From Panax quinquefolius (lineage: Eukaryota; Streptophyta; Magnoliopsida; Apiales; Araliaceae), in assembly GCA_020205615.1 (NCBI GenBank), contig CM035160.1, positions 6,426,437 through 6,490,436 on the forward strand: a stretch of DNA of 64,000 bases, given 5' to 3'. Made by a program: the position numbers and the translations under genes. The notes under the pieces are model-generated. The model made no database searches and was not told the origin of the DNA. It saw nothing but the letters and a program-made list of their open reading frames with translations. Positions 25,085-35,983 of this stretch are shown here, piece after piece (the stretch's first letter is position 1; each line of letters starts with the position of its first letter).

Positions 25085-26612
25085 TAAAGTCTACTATCTT
25101 TTATAATTTAAAGGTTTTCATCAATTTTATCAACGAGACTCAAACAATAACAAAACCACCACATCTAATCATCCACGTACCCGCGATCGAGGATTTTCAT
25201 CAAATTATCAATGGTCATATATACCTATCACCTCGGGTCATAATCACCAAAACTATCCATCATCGTGTGTTTTGTCACATCATTTATATCAAGTATGAAA
25301 AACTATCCATCATAATGCATTACGACGTAAGCCCGAGGATGATGACTTAATAATTCAATCAAAACATCATTATTTATCCATCGCCCAAATTGTTATACTG
25401 ATTATAGAGTAAAATTCAAGAATGATCAAGAATATTTCCGTGAAAGATATCGATGAAACGCAAATATCAAGTTCTACTAATTTCATGGAGTATAGAAGTC
25501 AAAGTTTTTAACTAACCGGGTATAATAAATAATGGAATAACAAAAGAAATCACCGTAAGCAGAAGATGTATGACAAAGTTATTCCACATAATAATAACTA
25601 ACCAGAAATTCACATAACATAATAATAAAGATGGAACCAACAAGTTCAAACACACGAGATAGATATTCCAACAGAATGATAAAGATTTTAACCAGTCCGT
25701 GCAAAACCATGAAAATGAAATGTAAACACATGCGATGGATGTTAAATGATGTAATAGAAGAATGTCACACATAGGTATGTGATGTTCCAAATAATAAACA
25801 AATGGAATAATATGAAGTTTCATCAAGTAAACTATCTGATATAAGCAAAGGGTATTCTAATCGTGAATAAAATAAGATTTCTTCAAGACCAAGTATAGGT
25901 CCATGATACAAAGCTTGCTATAATTTTCTCTGGTTCCAATGTATCAATAAATGAATGAATAATGTGTTCTATTTATAGAAAATAGAATGCCCTAACAATC
26001 CATGAAAAGAATCAATATGTAATCGAGCCAAGAAAGTAATACTTTCTTCTTTCTTATATAATTTTCTCATATTTTACTTTCTCTATAATTTCTCTCTCTA
26101 TAGTTTCAAATGAATTCGTAAGAAAATAATGAAGGAATGAGCTTAATATTTATAGGAAAATATAATGCATAAGAATTTTAATCCAATTAACGTTATCTGA
26201 TTGATTTAAGCGTCACTACCCATATTTATAGAAAATCTTTTAAATAAAATATAATATATTTGAAAAATATTTTATAATATGCCAATACATACAAAACACT
26301 ACATAAACACTATTTACTCTTATAATAAAATATAATATATTCTATTTATGTAACTTTAATCCTGAAAATAAAGATTTGGCTTTCTCGATACGTTAATAAT
26401 ACGAATAAAATAAAACGTCCATTATCGCTATAATAATTCATTTATTAATCGGTAATAATGGAATCAAACCGATTCGATTATAATATAACCGCTATTTTAC
26501 AACTACACGACATCACATTTTTACTACCGAAGATTTATTAAGAACTACTACATCCGTGTTATTTCAATAAAATATTTTATCGAATCTTTCACAGGGGGTC
26601 ACAATCAATGAT
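25085..26612 (-). repeat. 5' LTR of element B, outer part (eroded)
   Basis: Resumes B's LTR after the C insertion. It is about 1.53 kb where B's 3' LTR has about 1.95 kb. Many short deletions are visible, for example in the TATA/leader part (25970-26120) and the minisatellite. The match ends near 26612 at CAATGATTGAG; the terminal piece with TGTGAGACCCC is absent. It then joins H's integrase through a short GAGATAAG/GGGATAAG overlap. Confidence 0.7.
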
Positions 26613-27409
26613 TGAGATAAGTATTTAAACCATTGGTCCTCACTTGATTCTCTCCCACTCAGATATTCTCCTACAACAATTTATCGGCCAGTATAGGTGT
26701 GGCTCCATTAAAAAAAATTAAGCATTATATGGATAAAATCCGAAAATGTCGATTCTCCGATATGTTGGGATGGGGTGGGTGAAAGCAACATTGTTGGGAC
26801 CTCCCACAACAATTAATCGTATGATATGACTACCAAAAAGATTGAAATGATTCGACAGCGTGTACTGAAGCGGCGGCACAAGATCGACAAAAAAGAGTTA
26901 TGCGATCTTCATCGAAAGGGCGTGGAATTTAGTGTAGGGATCATGTATTGTTGCGAGTTGCTTTCGATGGAAGGGAGTTACAAGATTTGGGAAGAGAGGA
27001 AAGCTCGATCCACGATTTATTGGTCCATTTCAAATTCTTGACCGAGTAGGAAATGTAGCCTATATGACTTGCGTTACCTCCAAGTATTTCTCATGTTCAT
27101 AATGTGTTTTCATATATCGTACTTAAGTAAATATGTGAAAGACCCGAACCACGTTATAGAATTAGAAGCAGGACCGAAAATAAATTAAGACTTAACGTAT
27201 GAGAGAGGTACTGTCAAGATCTTGGATAGGAAGGAGCATGTCCTACGCTTGAAAGGTCATACCACAAAGTTAAAGTTTTGTGGATGAATCATGCTATATA
27301 GAAAATGACACAGGAATTGGAAACGGAAATGAAAGCGAGGTATCCTCACCTTTTGAAACACCGTGTAACGTCGTCGATTTCGAGGACAAAATTTCATAAG
27401 GAGGGAGGT
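26613..27409 (+). pseudogene. pol of element H, 3' part: integrase C-terminus and chromodomain-like tail
   Basis: Continues H's integrase. GATAAGTATTTA and CTCCTACAACAA correspond to the [13 protein letters not shown] segment in D and E, then '[11 protein letters not shown]', 'KKIEMIRQRV', 'DLHRKGVEFSVG', the GPF-type tail and 'KVKVLW' with 'RYPHLLKH'. Frames are broken. Ends at the polypurine tract AAGGAGGGAGG (27398-27408). Confidence 0.75.
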
Positions 27410-28726
27410 TGTAAGACCCCAACTTATTATTAATGAAATTTAATTTTCTCTATTTATTATTTTGAAATAGTAAGGGTTGATGTGATTAATGTGGATAGTT
27501 AGGGGTAAAATCACGCAAATATTTCAAAATAAACAAGTGGTTATAAAATATTCATTGTTGTCGGGAATATTCGTTTGGTCGTGGAATATTAATACTTGTC
27601 GGGAATATTCGTATGCGACGGTAGCGACCATGTGTGGGCCCCATAACGAAAGCGATTGGATGAAGAAAACGACAAATATAAGTTGGTTAAAATAACAGTA
27701 GTTATTATTACCATTAATCTTTGTTAAAATACTCGGTGGTTAAAACACAAGAAGCACGGTATTGCACCAATTATTGATTCTTACGTGAAGAAGGCCTTTT
27801 CAATAATGGTTACGAATTACCGCTTTCGATATTTTATTGATTCAATAATTCTTTGCGTTGATATTTTATATTCTTTGTTGTTTGATAATTGTCATTACTG
27901 ATATTTTTCATTATCGAAGCAATAATTCATATTATCTGAATAATATTATTAGATAACATTATTGGCAATGTCTAGAAAGTTACATCTAAGGAGAGGTTTG
28001 GTCACCTAATTGCACGCCATGAGAGAGAAATCTTATTGAAAGCCCCTTTCCTGAACCTGCACTGGTTATCGATATTGTGATTACATAATATTATTTGTGA
28101 ATAATTAATTATTGATTCATATGATGAGGAAAATATTGATTTTATGTGGATATAGATGGAGAAAAATTTTAATGTGACAATTATTAAAAATTGAAATTTT
28201 ATCTTTTTCGATAAGATAATGTATTATTATATTTTAATAATATAATAATGGTGATATTTTACAACGAATGTGGGATATATGAGTATCTGAGGAGGAAGAG
28301 TATTTTTGTTGCAATAAATGTTTAAAACATGTTAAACATGTCGGTGGACCCCATTTATTGACCGAAATTTGATTATAACCAGTAAAATCGCTTGGTTTGT
28401 GGATTTCGATCAATTTCTGTTTGGAATTTGGAAAAACTTTCTTCTGAAAAGTTGTAGAGAATTGAATTTCCTATAAAAACTCATGAGATTCGAATTTTTT
28501 ACGATAAAAGGGCTATTTATTATGAATTATTGATGTTCAAATTCTGAATAATTGATTTTTGGAAGTTTTAATTATTTTAAATAATAAAAACGTTTTTGAT
28601 TTATTTGGTAGACTTATTTGTTGTCAAGCATGGCTGAATTCAGATCATAGATTGTGTGCGTAGGAATTTATATATAATATATTAATATTATATTAAATTT
28701 TACATTTTAGTGTTCTAAGCGATTTC

Positions 28727-28736
28727 TTATAAATAG
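28727..28736 (+). promoter_or_regulatory. TATA box of H's LTR
   Basis: TTATAAATAGGGTC; the equivalents are CTATAAATAG at 42583 and 60126 (E), and 43976 and 51413 (D). The transcription start is expected about 30 bp downstream. Confidence 0.65.
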
Positions 28737-29320
28737 GGTCTTTGGGTTAAATTGAAAATCACACCGTAAACTCAAGTTTTCTCTCTATATTATCGAAATG
28801 TATTCTTGTGAGTATTTTGAGTATAATTTGAGTATTGCTATTGATTAAAGTTCAAGTCATAGCCTTTATATCCTGTGTTTAATTTAAAATCTTGATCTTT
28901 CGAGGTAAGGATATTATTTTTTTTCGTAATGATATTATTTCTTCAATATTATTATGTTGAAATATTGATCTGAAATTTTATCAAATTTGAAACTTTTGGT
29001 GTCTGAGTTTCTTATTCACGTATACTGGACTATTCACGTATCTGACACTTATTCACGAATCTTGACTTTATTCATCGAAAAATGAAAATTTTCTTTTCAT
29101 CCAAAATATCTATTACGGATACTAGCTTTTGATTGTATCCATGTTTTGATCATTCTTGAATTTTACACCATCGCGATTATTTTGAGGTATTTTTTTGGGC
29201 GTGAATAAAACAAAAAAGTCTGAATCCTTAACTTTAATCCTTAATCTTGTCATTTTGTTTCACCGGATTCGTTTTTTTAAAAATATTTTTCATCATCTTG
29301 ATCTTAAATGATGATATTAT

Positions 29321-29452
29321 GAAATATCTTTGGCACATAGTGCGAAGATGAATGATTTGAAGAATATCTTTGGCAGTAGTCGAAGATGAACAGTGTTTAG
29401 ATGAACATGACCCGGTGATGAATATCTTTGGCTGTAGAGTGCAAAGATGAAT
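29321..29452 (+). repeat. Three ATCTTTGGC...GCAAAGAT hairpin units in H's LTR
   Basis: Each unit has ATCTTTG, a loop of about 9-11 bases containing GGCxGTAGTG, and CAAAGAT or a close variant, so a 7-bp stem can form in RNA or DNA. Units start at about 29325, 29365 and 29430. They lie downstream of the TATA box, in transcribed R-U5. Confidence 0.7.
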
Positions 29453-29995
29453 ATGTGATTCCGGATATATATTGATTGATGTTCTGAGGATAAAAGATGA
29501 GCGATGAACTTTTAAATTCATACATGGAAGATAGTAGTTTGCATTCTCTACTTAACTTTCTAATGAATTATTATTTCATTGCGAATATTGATTTAAAATT
29601 TGTTGTCTATTGTATTCTATTAGATTTTTCCTCGTTGAAGACTAACGATAATTAGTTGTATATTATCTTAGTCATAATATTCTTCTTGAAAGTTAGTTGA
29701 GCTCACCCTTTTCCTTTTGTTCCATTTTTCTCGGGAGGCGAGAATATAAGCGAGACGCAGTTTGGGGTATGGAATGAAGGTTCTAGAGAGAGTTGTTTAG
29801 TAGTCCTCACCATTTTTGTAAAATAATGTATCAATAAATGTGATGAGAATTTATTTGAGTATAGATATTATGCAGAAGATAATATTTGTATTTAAACTCA
29901 CGATTTCTTGTTGTAATAATAAAGTTGTAGTTGTTTACATCTACGTATATTGACAACTCGAATGGGTGATGTATACCTATTTTGGGGGCGTCACA

Positions 29996-30230
29996 ATGGG
30001 GCCCATTAAAAGATCTGCAAGTCGTCTTTAATATTCCCGACGCATTATGAATATTCCACGACCAAAACGAATATTCCCCACAATAATGAATATTTTATAA
30101 CCACTTGTTTATTCGAAATATTTAAGTATTTTACCCATAACTATCCACATTAATCAAATCAACCCTTACTATTTCAAAATAATAAATAGAGGAAAATAAA
30201 TTTCATTTACTAATAATTTAGGGTCTTACA
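29996..30230 (-). repeat. Minus-strand Tekay-like LTR fragment
   Basis: Reverse complement begins TGTAAGACCC at 30230 and matches the first about 235 bp of the D/E/H LTR family (TTTTGAAATAGTAAGGGTTG, 'GGAATATTCG' blocks, GGGCCCCA). It stops exactly where H's 3' LTR ends, at a point internal to the LTR. The rest is expected on the far side of H, outside the window. Confidence 0.75.
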
Positions 30231-32560
30231 CCTACAACTGAGAATTATTATCACTCTCAAGACACTGAGGCATTCATCCTCCATTTATAAGCTCGTGAAC
30301 ACATTATCTTGATCTCGACGCTGAATTTATCATCAATTGGTCCGGTATTGTCAAACTTGTAGTATTTATTATATTTATTTATGATGAGGATCGGTCGTCT
30401 TACGTGATTGAGGAGCGGTTTGAAACAAGATCTTAAATTAATAGACACTTTAAACAGCTATTATATTGTTTGATTATAAATAGTGGTGATCAATAATAAA
30501 TATGCAGAAATTTCTTGCTTATTAATTAGTCTTTCTCCCTCTCTTTATTTCTACACGCGTTGGACCATTAATTTGTTGTAAAACTATATTGCGTTTTATC
30601 TCTCATGAGTCATGTCATGTCATGTCATGTCCTTAACGAGGAAGCTGCCTTTTTTCTTTAAAATACTACTATTACTACTACAACAACATAAGAGGCTGTC
30701 ACGTCGGCACCTTCAAAGTATGTATTATCATTTTTCATTTTCTCTTTTGCCCTACAACTCTAGTATATATATTTATGGTATAAGAATTTGAGGAAGAAAA
30801 ACAAAATGAACTCAGGGTTATAAGAAAATAAATAAATATTCCAACTCAAATTATACATAAATAATAGTACTATCAAAATACAAGAGACATCTCAAAGTGT
30901 GAACAGGCAAACCGCCCATCAAATTAGATTTAATGCGTGGGAAGCAACACCGCACAACATGCTGACAAACTCACTACTAGTATTAAACAAAAGCATGCGA
31001 TTCGACGACGACTTAATGGTGTCTTAACAGAAACAGAAAAAACCCACAAGAAATTAGAAGAATAGGAGTAATAGTATTTAATTATCCAGCAAACCCAAGG
31101 GATTAGCGTTAGTGACAGAAACTAAGCATAATATTCTAAGCTCAAGAAAGTCGATTAAAACGAGTAAGTTCAAGTCTTTGTCTAAGATTTTAAGTGTTTT
31201 TAGCATTTAGTGGCCACGCCAAAAGCAATCTCAACAAATAAAGAGAGAAAGAGGTTCAAGAAAGGGTGGTACCGTAGAATGGTTCCAAAATTTCTCAACC
31301 ACTAGTAGATGAGTTTCCCCCATCTAAACAACGCCAATTCTTGTGATTTGCTATTATCACCCACTCCAAAACCAACCCATCTAAGAAGAGATGACAAGGA
31401 AATTAATGGAAACAAATATTGAGATCCATGGTTTGGACTTTCCCCCAATCATTCCTTTTCAAATGCTGCTGCTTGGAGTTCGGTTTTGGCCTTGGGATTG
31501 CAGCGGTTCAATGCTCCATGACCAACCAAGCACTCGTCTGCCTCTGCCCAATCTTATGCATCCAAAAATCTATGCCTGCCTTTATGCATTCATTGATTTT
31601 GAGAGTTATAATAATCCGCAGAACCAACAGTGATTAGATCAAATTTTCCTAGTAATAGTGCATCAAATTTCTCTTTTGACATGCCAACAAGAAAATAAAG
31701 ACTTTGAACCAAAAGGAAAGCGTCTTAACAGAATAAATGGCCTTCACTCTCTGTCAACTAATGGAATGAGCAAGTAACTATCTTGAAAATTACACTACAC
31801 CAGAAAGGAGACCAACTTTGAAATTTCTACCAAACTATAGTAAAACCAAACTGTCTGCTTTGGAATTAATTCATTGGCAAAACGAAAAATTGACAACTTT
31901 AATATACGAGTAGTGTATAATCATTTTTGTTAGCAACCAGCCAAGGGTTCAGAGGTTAAGCATGAAAGAAACAGAACAAAATCAGCAAGGTTACAAGAAA
32001 GAAGTATTTGTTCCATCAAAGTGAAGAGATCCAGGTGAGAAATAAACAAACAAAAATCTTCATATATTTCTAGAGCGTGAGTATAACATACAAGTCCACA
32101 ATGACATGAACACTTCCGATCCATAATCTGAAATTAGCTTTTGGTAATAATAGCCATATACTTAATGAACTGACCGACCATCAATCATGTACCCCGTGGT
32201 ACAATCGCCTCCTTGTGGCCTCTGGCTGGACAGGGGAAGCTTTAAATCAAGTGTTTTTTGCTTTCTGCAAAATTCTTGAACGAATTACAATACTGAACCT
32301 ATGTAACCAACCTTCCCACACGGGGTACCCTTTTGCACCAAGAAGACGGTAATAACATCTTCTGACCAAGAATGACTGGTTAACAAAAGTGCTGAACTCC
32401 AGTATCAGCACCACGAACGATAACATCAGTAAGAATTAAATAGTACACAATCATATAACCACACACCATCACCTCGAAAGTGGGGAAAAAAAAGAACCCA
32501 AGTGAAATGTCATGCTTCTGTTATGTATGGCTGCCTGTGGTTGAAGTTAAAAATAATCTA
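30231..32560. other. Unique non-coding DNA, 3' flank of GID1
   Basis: AT-rich, no recognisable protein or repeat. The part nearest the GID1 stop codon (about 32140-32560) is less AT-rich and could be its 3' untranslated region. A short CATGT tandem (TCATGTCATGTCATGTC) is at about 30611-30630. ORFs at 30257-30448, 31391-31637 and 31930-32124 have no motifs or recognised similarity and I do not call them. The 15-mer CGTCTTACGTGATTG at about 30387 also occurs in F's LTR near 39021. Confidence 0.5.
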
Positions 32561-34142
32561 TTAACAGTTGGGATTCACGAAATTTTTTATCTCCTCCATT
32601 AGGCTATGGAAATGGTCATTATTCGGCAAGAAGTAGAAACCGATTGTTGCCTCCTTTAGGAATAGGAGCTGCACCTCATGCCTGGCTTCCTTAAGGCCTT
32701 CTACATATGCCAATTGCCAATCCTGAACAAGATCCAAACCGGCCACACAAACAAGACTTTTGGGAAAATTGTGTAGCCCTTGAATGCTTTTAGACCTGGG
32801 ACCAAATATATTACAGGCTGGATGGTCTCTATCTTCACCTTCCGGTAGATATGCTCTCCAATACCAATCCCTATCTCGAAGTGTCATAAAGTACTTCCCA
32901 TCCAATCTAGTCTCCGATTCCTTTCGCTCTTGCCCACCAAAAAATGGATGAAGAAGTATATTGCCCAATACTTCAACTCCTGACTCAGCAGCCCTCACAG
33001 CAACATGGTGAGCAATATTTCCACCAGAACTATCACCAGCTAAATAGACATGAGCTTTAGAATCCTTCCCACTTTGAAGCCATGATCTTGAATGAACCCA
33101 CTTAAGAGCTGCCCATCCATCATCATACGCACAGGGGTATCGATGTTCAGGCGATCTCCTGTAGTTTACTGACACCACAACTGCCTTGCAAATGCCAACA
33201 AGGCGGCGGCAGAATGTATCATATATAGCACTATTGGCAGAGGAATGAGCAAAGCTTCCACCATGGAAGAAAATAATGACAGGCACAATTTCAGTGGTGC
33301 TCAAGGGCTTTTCGAGTTCAATAATGCCCCGTTGAGTTTCATTTGCCGGGGCTGGTCGATAAACCCGATTGAGAAGGCTGGTGACCCGATCCACAACATC
33401 AAATGAGTAAACCCCATCAACCGGAATCATGTTGGCAGGAACTTTCCGGTCAAGAAACTCAGCTAAATCGCGATTAAATGTGCCATCAGGACGACGAAGC
33501 ATGTTGTAAGCTAGTTTGAAATTAGATATCAAAATCCATGTATTAAGCGGAACAACCCTCTGCAATAAAGAAAGAGATTCAAAGGATCAGAAGTTTATCT
33601 ATCAATTTTAGTACACAATTTTTAAATGACAAGAAATGTATAATTTTAATTAATCATTTGTACATTATACATCAGATATTACACATCTAGTAGCTAATCA
33701 GCAGGAAATTAAATAGAAATTCACCCAAACCAGTACAGAAGGGGAAATGGAAACGTCAAAACCCAAAGACAAGGAAAATATCATTCTTTAGATGATACAG
33801 AACCAGTAATAACTCCTCAAAAGAAACAAGAGAATTGATTAAAATAGAAATGGGCACAAGTAAAACCCTTCAAATCATTGTAAAGATTCAATTTTTAATC
33901 CCAAATCAGTCATTTGTGTCTCAAAACTTCAAGTTCCTTAAACAAGAAACTCGAGCCCATAAAAGAAAGAGGAAAAAAAAAAAAGAAACCCATCACATGA
34001 ACATGATCCTCCCAATTAATCACCCCCCAAAAAAAAAACTAAACAGAAACTAAGAAATAGTTAAGACATTATTATAAAAGGAATATAGAACACTAACAAT
34101 TACCTTGGCTTCGTTGACATTAACTTCATTACTACCAGCCAT
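32561..34142 (-). CDS. GID1: Gibberellin receptor GID1 (GID1B-like), two coding exons
   Basis: Soluble nuclear/cytoplasmic receptor. On binding gibberellin it captures DELLA repressors for SCF-SLY1/GID2 ubiquitination. Exon 1 is 34142-34104 (MAGSNEVNVNEAK); exon 2 is 33559-32561, starting RVVPLNTW, with stop TAA. Together 345 aa, the normal family length. Visible: N-terminal lid with W21, F27 and Y31; alpha/beta-hydrolase core with oxyanion H-G-G-S (112-115); G-D-S-S-G-G (188-193; nucleophile position S191); D289; and Ile319 where esterases have the catalytic histidine, the change typical of GID1 that makes it a receptor, not an enzyme. The lid motif TWILISNFKLAYNMLRR and ATIGFYFLPNNDHF place it nearest GID1B. 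No frameshift or missing residue. Alternative carboxylesterase identity is ruled out by the lid and residue 319. Confidence 0.96.
33560..34103 (-). other. GID1 intron (544 bp)
   Basis: The donor is AAG|GTAATT and the acceptor TTGCAG|AGG on the minus strand, a phase-0 GT-AG intron after codon 13. This is the usual position of the single intron in plant GID1 genes. AT-rich, with A- and T-runs. The ORF at 33835-34053 lies inside it on the other strand and is not supported. Confidence 0.92.
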
Positions 34143-34510
34143 GATTTTTGTTTAAGGTTCAACCTTTAGGAGATAAATAGTAAAGGGTCTCACTGATCTT
34201 CAAAAAAGATTGGTCGCTGACTTGTCCTAACCTTTCAAAGATCGAAGACTAATAAGTAAGTTCTATTTATTGGTTTTCGTTTTCTTGATTCCTCGTTTCT
34301 AAGTTCAGAGTAAGGTGATACACTTCTGAAATAAGAAAAGAGGACCCAAACCCATAAAGGAGAGATCAAAACATCGTGTGAGAGGAGAAGAAGAAATACT
34401 TGTGAAGAGAGAGAGAGAGTCAAACACAAAGGAACGACGGGGGTGGACGGAGACGACAAAACGGGCGGCCGAAATAAACTGTATAATGGGACCTTAGCAT
34501 TTCTCATTAA
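34143..34510 (-). promoter_or_regulatory. GID1 5' untranslated region and proximal promoter
   Basis: Upstream of the ATG the minus strand has AAACAAAAATC|ATG, then a CT-rich stretch with a (CT)n tract (34405-34419), common in plant 5' leaders. The transcription start cannot be fixed. A minus-strand ATG at 34507 would open a 90-aa upstream frame if it were transcribed, but I see no conservation and do not call it. Confidence 0.5.
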
Positions 34511-34565
34511 ACTTTAATTTTTCATTATATTATGTTAATAATTATATTCCTTCCATTTTATACCC

Positions 34566-34576
<11 letters not shown>

Positions 34577-34600
<24 letters not shown>

Positions 34601-34602
34601 TT
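34577..34602. repeat. (TA)n microsatellite
   Basis: A-run followed by about 11-12 TA dinucleotides, about 0.45 kb upstream of the GID1 start codon. Confidence 0.85.
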
Positions 34603-35731
34603 ATTTTAGCTATTGTACTTCAATTCAATTCTAGACATATATTTAAGGTCTAGGAGAAACTTGAAAAAGAGGGCAGGAGGAAAATTTAATTTTTTTGTAA
34701 TGTCTTAATTAGTTTAAATTTTTATTATTTAGAAATAGATTCAACATATGATATTACACAATTTAAAAAAAAATTATTAGTCTTTACATTTCTAAATTAT
34801 AAGATCATTATCGATTTTTAAAAGTTAATTTGTTACATTTTAAAACTCAAAATTATGATGATCTATTAGAAACTATAAAAAGAATTTACAATGAGCATTA
34901 CATTTGAGATAGTTTATAATATTTATCACTTGTAGACTAAAATTAATGTTAATTTTAAATTTAAAAACATCTTTAATTGACTATAAAAATTAATAATAAT
35001 AATAATATATTTTGAAACAAAAGAAATATTACATTTGGTCTTGTATTTAAATAATGAAAAGTTGTAGTACAAAGCTAATGCCAAACTACTTTACCCAAGT
35101 TGATGAATTCACACCAATAACCCACTTCTTTTTGTAGCTATTCACATCTTTAACCTTTTTCCTTGTTTTCTTCTCACCAAAGTTGTGACAAAATACTCCA
35201 ACTCACCCAATTAGTGAAATTCTTGTTTATGGCATTTTAGGTGAATTTTTATAAAGTTGTCTTTTAACTATTCTTGTTTTTGAGTAATTTTCTAAATTAG
35301 GTAGAAATAAGGATGAGGATATTTTATTTTTTCTTAAAAAAGGAAAAAAAGCTAAACCAAACAAATGATAAGGAAATAGTTCTCAACTTTTTTCTTTTAT
35401 AGGATGTCTTCTTTTTTGTTTTTATAGCCCCCCCTCCCTTCTATAGAATAATTAAATTAATAAAAATAACAAGAAGAGAGAGTCTGTCAAGCTTTGGCCT
35501 TTTGAAATCAAAGCTTCAAGATCTTAAAATTAATAGTAATCTCTATTTAAAATATAGTGACATTTGGTTTCTAATTAATGATTAGGTAGGTTAATAAGAA
35601 AATAGTAGTACTAAAATGTATTTATGTCGGTCATCCCTTAGGCGGTCCCCACCCTCCTCAACTTTCTAGTAGAACTGATACGATGATCAATCCGAAGGTG
35701 GGACCTGAGAAAATAACGGCCCAAGAGAGTG

Positions 35732-35739
35732 ACACGTGT
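35732..35739. promoter_or_regulatory. G-box (ACACGTGT)
   Basis: Palindromic ACACGTGT containing CACGTG, a binding core for plant bHLH (PIF) and bZIP factors, about 1.6 kb upstream of the GID1 ATG and in a less AT-rich patch. A role is inferred only from motif and position. Confidence 0.35.
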
Positions 35740-35953
35740 TACGTTTTACATATTGAAACTTGCTTGAATTCGTTTAGATTTTTTTCGTGGGAAATGCGGA
35801 CCCAACTAATTGGAGAAACAAGAATGTGTGCGCTCGCGCATTGTTTATTTGTTTGTGAGGGAGAATACAAATCAAAGGTAAATAAAAAAGGAATTGTTAT
35901 TTACAAAGTTCCCCCTGGTAAAAATTAAAGGTAAATAAAAAAGTTAGTGCATA

Positions 35954-35983
35954 GGGGGAGGGGGAGGGGGAGGGGGAGGGGAG
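35954..35983 (+). repeat. (GGGGGA)n G-rich tract
   Basis: Five consecutive runs of four to five G separated by single A on the plus strand, which can form a G-quadruplex. About 1.8 kb upstream of the GID1 ATG. Confidence 0.8.

Larger units (their letters stand above)
8836..26612 (-). mobile_element. Element B: non-autonomous Tekay-like element, split by element C
   Basis: Minus-strand element in order from its 5' end: 5' LTR (26612-25085 plus 15368-14903, interrupted by C), leader and primer site, gag/protease/RT-start remnant, 1.25 kb non-coding DNA, minisatellite array, last bases of pol with polypurine tract, 3' LTR (11249-8836). The internal region is only about 3.65 kb against about 4.7-4.8 kb in D and E. 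It shares internal junctions with A. It lies inside H's integrase gene in the opposite orientation. The outer end of its 5' LTR is truncated by about 0.2 kb. Confidence 0.8.
4891..29995 (+). mobile_element. Element H: Tekay-like chromovirus interrupted by A and B/C
   Basis: Plus-strand Ty3/gypsy element. Its pieces are 4891-8835 (leader, gag, protease, RT, RNase H, N-terminal and core integrase), 26613-27409 (integrase C-terminus) and 27410-29995 (3' LTR). The 5' LTR lies beyond element A, outside the window. It is the same LTR family as D and E. About 75 bp of pol between the two coding pieces is missing, together with the outer end of B's 5' LTR, so a deletion occurred at that junction. The right end abuts a minus-strand LTR fragment, suggesting that H inserted into an older LTR. 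Confidence 0.8.
27410..29995 (+). repeat. 3' LTR of element H (2.59 kb)
   Basis: Begins TGTAAGACCCC after the polypurine tract and ends GGGGGCGTCACA. TATA box TTATAAATAG at 28727-28736, so U3 is about 1.3 kb. R-U5 has short 'TTATTCACG' repeats (about 29010-29075) and three hairpin units (29321-29452). It is collinear with the LTRs of D and E. Confidence 0.9.

Noticed and set aside
31391..31637. Two overlapping ORFs (80 and 72 aa) in the GID1 3' flank
   Set aside because: No domain, no conserved motif, and two frames are open at once. Not enough to call a gene.
32561..33565. GID1 as a single-exon 334-aa protein starting with TTG
   Set aside because: The 'start' lies in the intron next to a clear TTGCAG acceptor. 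The conserved 13-residue first exon with a GT donor is present at 34104-34142.
34235..34507. 90-aa minus-strand ORF upstream of GID1
   Set aside because: Low-complexity translation of the CT-rich leader. Whether its ATG is transcribed is unknown.
35683..35928. 81-aa ORF near the G-box
   Set aside because: No recognisable similarity or motif. It lies in AT-rich intergenic DNA.
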